DNA from: Candidatus Faecousia intestinigallinarum
GTDB lineage: Bacteria > Bacillota > Clostridia > Oscillospirales > Oscillospiraceae
DNA: 44,429 bases
Direction: 5' to 3'
Assembly: GCA_018715805.1 (NCBI GenBank)
Contig: DVKX01000053.1
Location: forward strand, 1-44,429
The notes under the pieces are model-generated. The model did no database searches, was not told the DNA's origin, and saw nothing but the letters and a program-made list of their open reading frames with translations. A program made the translations under genes and the position numbers. Below, one piece after another: positions 39,182 through 44,429 of this stretch (position 1 is its first letter; each line of letters begins with the position of its first letter).

Positions 39182-39850
39182 TCATGCCTCCAAACACGCT
39201 GCTACACAGCGATAAATTTCTTCGTGGATGTCCTCAATGGAGCGCATGACTCCATCCTGGACGCAGTTGATCATATGCCAGCCATAGTAAGCGGCGGCGC
39301 TGCGGCCGATTTCCCGGCAGGTGGCGAGGTAAGCCGTATCCTGCTCGTGGATGTCCGCACTGGTATGGGTGGCCTGCTCCCGATGGCGGAGCAGCTTTTC
39401 GGAGAAATCCGTGGGCACATCCAGATAGACCACCAGATCCGGGCGCGGAAGGCCTAGACGGTCATATTCAAATTCATACAGCCATCGCAGGAACTCCTGC
39501 CGGGTTTCCGCAGGCTCTTTGGACGCCTGGTGGACGGCATTGGATGTGGTATACCGGTCGGAAAGGATCAGCCCGCCTTCTTCATACCATTTTCCCCAGT
39601 CCTGCTTATAGGATGCATAGCGATCCACTGCGTAGAACGCAGAGGCGGCGTAGGCGTTCACATCTTCCGGATGGCTGCCGAATTCGCCCCCCAGATACAT
39701 ACGGATCAGCGCGGAGCTGGGCTGGTCGTACCGGGGAAATACCAGATGCCGGAAAATTTTCCCTTCTGCGTCCAAACGATGGGAGAGCAGCTTGAATTGG
39801 GTGGATTTCCCGGAACCGTCCGTCCCTTCGATTACCACTAGCTTGCCCAT
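39182..39850 (-). CDS. tmk: thymidylate kinase
   Basis: dTMP kinase (222 aa), phosphorylating dTMP to dTDP for DNA synthesis. P-loop 'IEGTDGSGKSTQ' and 'HLVFPRYD' are near the N-terminus. The DRY-like 'SDRYTTSN' motif binds substrate, and the 'RPDLVVYLDVP' strand and the arginine-rich lid follow. The ATG has AAGGAGG upstream and the promoter lies at 39902-39930. It is first in an operon of envelope and RNA-modification genes. thyA and folA, which make dTMP, sit on the opposite strand just downstream. Confidence 0.92.
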   Translation of the reverse strand: MGKLVVIEGTDGSGKSTQFKLLSHRLDAEGKIFRHLVFPRYDQPSSALIRMYLGGEFGSHPEDVNAYAASAFYAVDRYASYKQDWGKWYEEGGLILSDRYTTSNAVHQASKEPAETRQEFLRWLYEFEYDRLGLPRPDLVVYLDVPTDFSEKLLRHREQATHTSADIHEQDTAYLATCREIGRSAAAYYGWHMINCVQDGVMRSIEDIHEEIYRCVAACLEA

Positions 39851-39901
39851 TTTTGTGGCCTCCTTGCCTGCCGTGTTCTGCGCATAAAATAATTACTTTA
39901 C

Positions 39902-39930
39902 AATATAGCATAATCCCCCGGATTTGTCCA
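39902..39930 (-). promoter_or_regulatory. tmk operon promoter
   Basis: On the minus strand TGGACA (39930-39925), a 17-nt spacer and TATATT (39907-39902) with TGC before the -10. Confidence 0.65.
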
Positions 39931-40053
39931 CTATTTCCGAAGGGACGGATTATTAAATTTCCTTAAAGAACGCAAAATTCTCTCCATAAGACGATTTTTC
40001 TTGGGCATATTGCAAAATGACCGTTTGACTTTTGCCGGGGCAATTTTCTATGG

Positions 40054-40082
40054 TTGCATATTGGCGGAAAAACTGCTAGAAT
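40054..40082 (+). promoter_or_regulatory. promoter of the DEAD-box gene
   Basis: TTGCAT (40054-40059), a 17-nt spacer and TAGAAT (40077-40082), 35 nt upstream of ATG 40118. Confidence 0.65.
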
Positions 40083-40117
40083 ACAAAAAGATAATAAGGA
40101 ATAAGGACGAAGGAAAT

Positions 40118-41308
40118 ATGGAAAAAAGCAATATTACGTTTTCTGACCTGGGCTTGAGCGAGGCCATGCTGCGGGCTTTGGAGCAGAAAGGCTACGGTTA
40201 TCCTACCACGATCCAGCAGGAGGCCATTCCGCCGTTTTTGGAGTGGAAGGATGTGATCGCCAAAGCGCCCACCGGCACGGGAAAGACATTCGCGTTTGGT
40301 ATTCCCATGATTGAGCATATCGACCCTGCATGCGGCGATGTGCAGGGGCTGATTCTGGCGCCTACCCGGGAACTGGCGCTCCAAATCGGCGATGAGCTGC
40401 GGGGACTGCTCACCTATTATCAGGGTATCCGGGTGGCGGTGCTCTATGGCGGCGCGGGTCTGGGAGCACAGACGCAGCAGCTGCAGAAGAAGCCCCAGAT
40501 CGTGGTAGCCACCCCCGGGCGGCTGATGGATCACTACAATCGAAAAAATATCCGCTTGGACAAAATTCAGACTGTGGTGCTGGACGAGGCAGACCGGATG
40601 CTGGATATGGGCTTTTTCAAGGATGTGACCCGGATTATTGAGAAAGTGAAAAACCGTAGAAATCTGGGACTCTTTTCCGCCACCATCTCCCAGGAGGTGA
40701 TGACGGTGTCCTGGATGTATCAGCGAGACGAGGTGGAAATCACCGTAGAGCCCAAGCAGGAGGATCGTCCGGATATTGACCAGTTCAGTCTTACCGTCAG
40801 CCCGCTGGAGAAGGCAGAAACCACCTTGCGGCTTATCCGCAGCCAGGGCTTTGAACGGGTGATGATTTTCTGCAACACCAAGCATATGTGCCAGCGGCTC
40901 AGCGACGAGCTTCAGCGGGCGGGACTGGACTGCGACTGTATCCATGGGGACATCCGGCAGAGCCAGCGGGAAAAGACCATGCAGCGCTACCGGGAGGGAA
41001 AGCTGGCGATTTTGGTGGCCACAGATGTGGCTTCCCGGGGAATTGATGTGGATGATGTGGACTGTGTGATCAACTACGACATTCCGGAAGAAAACGAATA
41101 TTATATTCACCGCATCGGCCGCACCGGCCGGGCAAAGCGAAAGGGCGCGGCTTATTCCATTGTGGGCAATTTCCCGGAGAAGGCCAAGCTGGATGAAATT
41201 GCCAAATTCTCCCACTACACCATCCAGCCCATGGTGCTGAGCGCAGACGGGAAGCTGACGGAGGAAGCGGTGAAGCCGCCTGCGCCGGTGAAGCGGCGTC
41301 TGCGGTGA
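40118..41308 (+). CDS. DEAD-box ATP-dependent RNA helicase
   Basis: A 396-aa RNA helicase that remodels RNA structure. Motifs in order: Q-motif ('YGYPTTIQQEAIP'), Walker A 'APTGTGKTFAF', Ia 'PTRELALQ', 'TPGRLMD', 'VLDEADRMLD', SAT ('FSATIS'), and the C-terminal 'ATDVASRGIDVDDV' and 'HRIGRTGRA'. No long basic tail follows, so it is a short CsdA/CshA-like form. ATG 40118 follows GAAGGA; the frame to 40001 crosses the promoter and is not coding. Its stop overlaps a GTG start of the next gene. Confidence 0.94.
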   Translation: MEKSNITFSDLGLSEAMLRALEQKGYGYPTTIQQEAIPPFLEWKDVIAKAPTGTGKTFAFGIPMIEHIDPACGDVQGLILAPTRELALQIGDELRGLLTYYQGIRVAVLYGGAGLGAQTQQLQKKPQIVVATPGRLMDHYNRKNIRLDKIQTVVLDEADRMLDMGFFKDVTRIIEKVKNRRNLGLFSATISQEVMTVSWMYQRDEVEITVEPKQEDRPDIDQFSLTVSPLEKAETTLRLIRSQGFERVMIFCNTKHMCQRLSDELQRAGLDCDCIHGDIRQSQREKTMQRYREGKLAILVATDVASRGIDVDDVDCVINYDIPEENEYYIHRIGRTGRAKRKGAAYSIVGNFPEKAKLDEIAKFSHYTIQPMVLSADGKLTEEAVKPPAPVKRRLR

Positions 41309-42201
41309 AGCCGGCGGAGCAGGGTCTGATGCTCTTGGGAAGCCATTTGGGCAGCCCGGAGCGGAAGCCCCTTACCCGGATCCAGCTTTGGCAGCTGGGA
41401 CGGCGGGTACGGGAAGCAGACTGGGACAATTGGGATCGGGATTTGACCGCGGGAGATCTTCGGGCGCTGGGATACGGTGCGGACATGGCGGATCGGATAC
41501 TGCGTTTGCTGGATGACCAAGCGCTGCTGGAGTATTATGTAAATCAAGGGAGACGCATTGGATGTATACCCATGACGCGCCTCCATGCCCATTACCCCCA
41601 TATTCTGCGTCAGCGGCTGGGAGAAGACGCCCCGCTCTGCCTTTGGACGCGGGGAGACTTGTCCGTATTGGAAAAGCCGGGCGTTGCGCTGGTGGGCAGT
41701 CGGGCACTGCTGCCGAAAAACCAGGCGTTTGCGCGGGGTGCCGGCGTACAGGCAGCCCGGCAGGGATACGCGCTGATCTCCGGCAATGCGCGGGGAGCAG
41801 ATCAGGCTGCGCAAAACGCCAGTCTCCAAGCCGGGGGCTGGGTAGTCAGCATTGTGGCGGATGAACTGACGCGCTGGAGAGGGGCGGAGCGCCTGCTCTA
41901 TATGAGCGAGGATGGATACGCGGAGCCTTTTACAAATCAGCGCGCCTTGAGCCGCAATCGGATCATTCATGCCATGGGGGATATGACCCTGGTGGCGCAA
42001 TGCCGGGAAGAAGCGGGGGGCACCTGGAGCGGCACCATGCAGAACCTGCGCCAGGGATGGAGCCCAGTGGCCTGCTTTGACGATGGCAGTCGGGGCGCAG
42101 CCAAACTGGAGATGGCGGGGGCAGTGGCTGTCGGTATTAAGGCTTTGGAGGACTTTTCCAAAATTTCAGCACAGCAGCAGCGCCTATGGGATGAAGTATA
42201 A
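41305..42201 (+). CDS. DprA-like DNA processing protein
   Basis: A 298-aa protein with the Smf/DprA Rossmann-like core: 'VALVGSRALLPKNQAFARGA', 'ALISGNARGADQAAQNASLQ', 'GGWVVSIVAD' and 'ALSRNRIIHAMGD'. The DprA family loads RecA on single-stranded DNA during transformation. A helical N-terminal region (about 1-95) precedes the core, and no winged-helix C-terminus is seen. It is more divergent than canonical DprA. GTG 41305 overlaps the DEAD-box stop (GTGA); ATG 41329 is an alternative. It is in an operon with a helicase and thymidylate synthesis, so a DNA-repair role independent of competence is possible. Confidence 0.8.
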   Translation: MKPAEQGLMLLGSHLGSPERKPLTRIQLWQLGRRVREADWDNWDRDLTAGDLRALGYGADMADRILRLLDDQALLEYYVNQGRRIGCIPMTRLHAHYPHILRQRLGEDAPLCLWTRGDLSVLEKPGVALVGSRALLPKNQAFARGAGVQAARQGYALISGNARGADQAAQNASLQAGGWVVSIVADELTRWRGAERLLYMSEDGYAEPFTNQRALSRNRIIHAMGDMTLVAQCREEAGGTWSGTMQNLRQGWSPVACFDDGSRGAAKLEMAGAVAVGIKALEDFSKISAQQQRLWDEV

Positions 42202-42249
42202 TGAATAATTAAGAAAAATTAAAATAGTATTAGAAAAGGAGGCGAAAAT

Positions 42250-43080
42250 ATGAGCCGAGCAGATGAACTGTACCGGGCTACTTGCCTGGATATTTTGGAG
42301 AACGGCTTTTATGATACGGATTTGGAGGTGCGTCCCCACTGGGCGGACGGCACCCCCGCCCACACGGTGAAGAAATTTGGGGTGGTGAATCGCTACAATC
42401 TGCAGGAAGAATTTCCCATCATGACGCTTCGGCGCACCTACTGGAAATCCGCTGTGGATGAACTGCTGTGGATTTGGCAGAAGAAGTCCAACCGCATTGC
42501 GGATCTGGGGAGCCACGTGTGGGACGAATGGGCAGGAGAGGACGGCACCATCGGCAAAGCCTATGGTTATCAGCTGGGCATTCCCCACCAGTATAAGGAG
42601 GGGATGTTCGACCAGGTGGATCGGGTGCTTTATGATCTGAAGCACAACCCTGCCTCCCGGCGTATCCTCACCAACATCTATAATTTTGAGGATCTGCACG
42701 CCATGAATCTCTATCCCTGCGCCTACTCCATGACTTTCAACGTGACGGGAAATACCCTGAACGCCATCCTGAACCAGCGCAGCCAGGATATGCTCACTGC
42801 GAATAACTGGAACGTGGTGCAGTACGCAGTGCTCACCCATATGATGGCGCAGGTGAGCGGGCTGCAGGTGGGAGAGCTGGTGCACGTGATTGCCGACTGC
42901 CACATTTATGACCGGCACATTCCCGCAGTGAAAGCGATGCTGGAAAAGGAAGGATATCCTGCCCCCCAATTTTCTATGGATAGGAGCATTACGGATTTCT
43001 ATGCCTTTACCAAGGACTCCTTCCAATTGGAGGATTACCGCTATCATCCTTTTGATTTTGAGATCCCCATGGCAATCTGA
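42250..43080 (+). CDS. thyA: thymidylate synthase
   Basis: A 276-aa homodimeric enzyme converting dUMP to dTMP with methylene-tetrahydrofolate. The catalytic Cys is in 'NLYPCAYSMTFNV' (about residue 161), with 'LNQRSQDML' and 'VIADCHIYDRHIP' also present. Arg/Trp residues of the phosphate site ('RRTYWKSAVDELLWIW') are present. Strong AAAGGAGG site. It is 9 nt before folA, the usual partner that recycles dihydrofolate. Confidence 0.97.
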   Translation: MSRADELYRATCLDILENGFYDTDLEVRPHWADGTPAHTVKKFGVVNRYNLQEEFPIMTLRRTYWKSAVDELLWIWQKKSNRIADLGSHVWDEWAGEDGTIGKAYGYQLGIPHQYKEGMFDQVDRVLYDLKHNPASRRILTNIYNFEDLHAMNLYPCAYSMTFNVTGNTLNAILNQRSQDMLTANNWNVVQYAVLTHMMAQVSGLQVGELVHVIADCHIYDRHIPAVKAMLEKEGYPAPQFSMDRSITDFYAFTKDSFQLEDYRYHPFDFEIPMAI

Positions 43081-43089
43081 GGCGGCGAT

Positions 43090-43572
43090 ATGGATTTAAT
43101 TGTTGCGGTATACGACCACTGGGGCATTGGCAAGGATGGCACTCAGCCGGTGGCGCTGTCCGCCGACCGAAAATTTTTTCGGGAGACGACGCGGGGGGCT
43201 ATGGTTATTGTGGGCAGAAAGACCCTGGCAGATTTCCCCGGAGGAAAACCTCTGCCCGGCAGGGTAAACGTGGTGCTCACCCGGCAGGATCTCCAGCTTC
43301 CCGGAGTGCGGGTGTGCCGCAATCCAGAGGCGGCGGCGGAATTGGCAAAAGGCGCGGAACGCGCTTTTGTCATTGGCGGCGGCAGCGTGTATCGGGAGAT
43401 GCTTGCTCTTTGCAGCCGCGCCTACGTGACGAAAGTGCATATACGCCCGGTGTGCGATACTTTTTTCCCCGATTTGGACGCGGATCCGGCATGGCGTATG
43501 GCGCAGATCCTTCAAAGCGGAGAAGAGAACGGTGTCAGCTACGAAATATGCCTGTATTTGCGTAAGAAATGA
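43090..43572 (+). CDS. folA: dihydrofolate reductase
   Basis: A 160-aa NADPH-dependent enzyme regenerating tetrahydrofolate after ThyA. 'IVAVYDHWGIGKDG' begins the fold, with the active-site 'ALSADRKFFRETT'. 'MVIVGRKTLADFP' and 'AFVIGGGSVYREML' are the cofactor motifs, and 'DTFFPDLD' is near the end. The usual acidic residue near position 27 is at 'SADRKFF'. Length is normal. It is co-transcribed with thyA. Confidence 0.95.
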   Translation: MDLIVAVYDHWGIGKDGTQPVALSADRKFFRETTRGAMVIVGRKTLADFPGGKPLPGRVNVVLTRQDLQLPGVRVCRNPEAAAELAKGAERAFVIGGGSVYREMLALCSRAYVTKVHIRPVCDTFFPDLDADPAWRMAQILQSGEENGVSYEICLYLRKK

Positions 43573-43580
43573 AAAAATAG

Positions 43581-43609
43581 TTGAAATGATTGTTGGAATA
43601 TGCTATGCT
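43581..43609 (+). promoter_or_regulatory. promoter of the lipoprotein gene
   Basis: TTGAAA (43581-43586), a 17-nt spacer and TATGCT (43604-43609) preceded by TGC (extended -10). A small CCTGCT/AGCAGG hairpin lies in the 5' untranslated region. Confidence 0.7.
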
Positions 43610-43657
43610 TATGGAAGTACCTGCTGAAAAAAGCAGGAAAATAGAAAGGAGAACCCT

Positions 43658-44281
43658 ATGAAAAAGAGAATTGCATTGGCGCTGTGTTTGGTGCTGCTGG
43701 TCAGCCTGGTGTTTGCGGGCTGCGGCACGGACGCCAAGGAGGATCTGCTGGGCAATTGGGAATGCCAGATCGATGTGAGCGAAATGGTGCGCCAGCAGAT
43801 TGCCGATGGCGACGAATCCCTGGCAGGCTATTTTGACGATCTGACGCTGGGGATTCAGTTTGATTTGGCTTTTGGCCAGGACGATACCTTTACCATGGAG
43901 GTAAATCGGGAGGCGCTGGAAGCGGCGTTTTCCAACATGATCGACCAGGCGGCTCAGGGTATGCTGGCATATTTTGAGGATCTGTTGGTGGAGCAGAATC
44001 TGGATATGACGGTGGAAGAGCTGCTGGAGCTTTCCGGCATCGCATCCATCGAGGAACTGCTGGATCAGGCCATGGCCATTGCCTTGGAAGAGATGGATCT
44101 GGACAGCATCAAGATGGAAGGTACTTATGCCGCCAAGAACGGCAAGCTGGTCATGACTGTGGATGATGAAGAGGAAGAAGTACCCTATACTCTGAAAGAC
44201 GGGGTGCTGACGCTGTCTATCCCGGAACTGGAAGAGATTCTGGGGGAGAGCGGGGAAATGGTGTTCCACAAGGCTGGTTAA
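43658..44281 (+). CDS. secreted lipoprotein of unknown function
   Basis: A 207-aa lipoprotein. It has a lysine-rich N-terminus, a hydrophobic stretch and the lipobox 'LVFAGC' with acylated Cys near residue 22. The mature protein is strongly acidic ('EDLLGNWECQIDVSEMVRQQ', 'ELLELSGIASIEELLDQ') and ends in a beta-rich domain ('MEGTYAAKNGKLVMTVDDEE', 'LKDGVLTLSIPELEE') resembling the lipocalin-like 'DUF'-type domains common in Clostridia lipoproteins. AAAGGAG site upstream. No partner genes are evident. Confidence 0.85.
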   Translation: MKKRIALALCLVLLVSLVFAGCGTDAKEDLLGNWECQIDVSEMVRQQIADGDESLAGYFDDLTLGIQFDLAFGQDDTFTMEVNREALEAAFSNMIDQAAQGMLAYFEDLLVEQNLDMTVEELLELSGIASIEELLDQAMAIALEEMDLDSIKMEGTYAAKNGKLVMTVDDEEEEVPYTLKDGVLTLSIPELEEILGESGEMVFHKAG

Positions 44282-44315
44282 CTTTTTGCAGCAGTAAAAA
44301 CCCCGTCTGGCATTG

Positions 44316-44358
44316 GCTTAACAGTGATAAGGAACTAAATCACTTATCAACTGTTAGC
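44316..44358. repeat. structured inverted repeat downstream of the lipoprotein gene
   Basis: TAACAG-T-GATAAG (44319-44331) pairs with CTTATC-AA-CTGTTA (44343-44356) around an 11-nt loop. Outer CCGTC/GACGG (44304-44308 and 44359-44363) can extend it. Confidence 0.55.
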
Positions 44359-44380
44359 TGACGGTTTTCGGGTGCATACG

Positions 44381-44429
44381 AAACTCCCGTCTGATTCCTA
44401 ACAGGAATTAGGCGGGAGTTTTTCTTCTT
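44381..44429 (+). terminator. terminator at the window end
   Basis: AAACTCCCG (44381-44389) and CGGGAGTTT (44413-44421) with partial inner pairing (GATTCCT/AGGAATT), then TTCTTCTT. It probably ends the lipoprotein transcript. Confidence 0.8.

Noticed and set aside
40001..40117. Upstream extension of the DEAD-box helicase
   Set aside because: It crosses the promoter and lacks homology-like sequence; ATG 40118 has a ribosome site and fits the usual N-terminus.
1..44429. CRISPR arrays, insertion sequences or prophage
   Set aside because: No regularly spaced identical repeats, transposase or integrase frames, or structural phage genes were seen.

Overview
The window reads as a chromosomal segment of an anaerobic, endospore-forming, medium-to-high GC member of the Clostridia, probably near the Oscillospiraceae. 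The evidence is a Gram-positive PolC replicase, an alpha/beta-type small acid-soluble spore protein, the pyrH-frr-uppS-cdsA-dxr-rseP block typical of Bacillota with MEP-pathway ispG next to it, and sigma-A-like promoters with strong Shine-Dalgarno sites. The family placement is inference. I see no transposase, integrase, CRISPR array or complete prophage.

Layout. 1-174: a 5S rRNA and its terminator, the end of an rRNA operon. 306-1478 (minus): four small, tightly coupled genes of mostly unknown function, directly downstream of glnS (1500-3173, minus). 3336-13879 (plus): a housekeeping operon covering UMP kinase, ribosome recycling, undecaprenyl-PP and CDP-diacylglycerol synthesis, the MEP pathway, a site-2 protease and DNA polymerase PolC. 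13949-16056 (plus): a cytidine-deaminase-like protein, a YhfC-family membrane protein and uridine phosphorylase. 16217-17977: an extended-SDR dehydrogenase divergent from a TetR regulator, with a palindrome placed to control both promoters. 18045-20194 (minus): a five-repeat membrane protein and mnmA. 20482-25205 (plus): a secreted GH24/SH3 cell-wall hydrolase, then a DUF1538 membrane protein coupled to a tandem PII-like protein behind a short leader ORF. 25693-30607 (minus): a cupin, small coiled-coil and two-TM proteins, and a two-component system with a polytopic membrane protein. 30960-31409 (plus): two very small genes, one with a helix-turn-helix. 31625-35642 (minus): tRNA-Gln, an AraC regulator, the spore protein and a UvrD/PcrA-like helicase. 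35746-39850 (minus): tmk, DJ-1/PfpI, mltG and a U32 peptidase-like gene. 40118-44281 (plus): DEAD-box helicase, DprA-like, thyA, folA and a lipoprotein.

How they fit together. Most genes are core functions: nucleotide supply (pyrH, tmk, thyA, folA, udp, deaminase), envelope synthesis and turnover (uppS, cdsA, mltG, GH24/SH3 protein), isoprenoid precursors (dxr, ispG, uppS) and replication or repair (polC, helicase, dprA-like). The accessory content with most potential novelty is the leader/DUF1538/tandem-PII operon, the repeat-membrane protein flanked by duplicated putative operator sites, the micro-operon behind glnS, and an orphan strong terminator at 25434-25469 that may end a small RNA.
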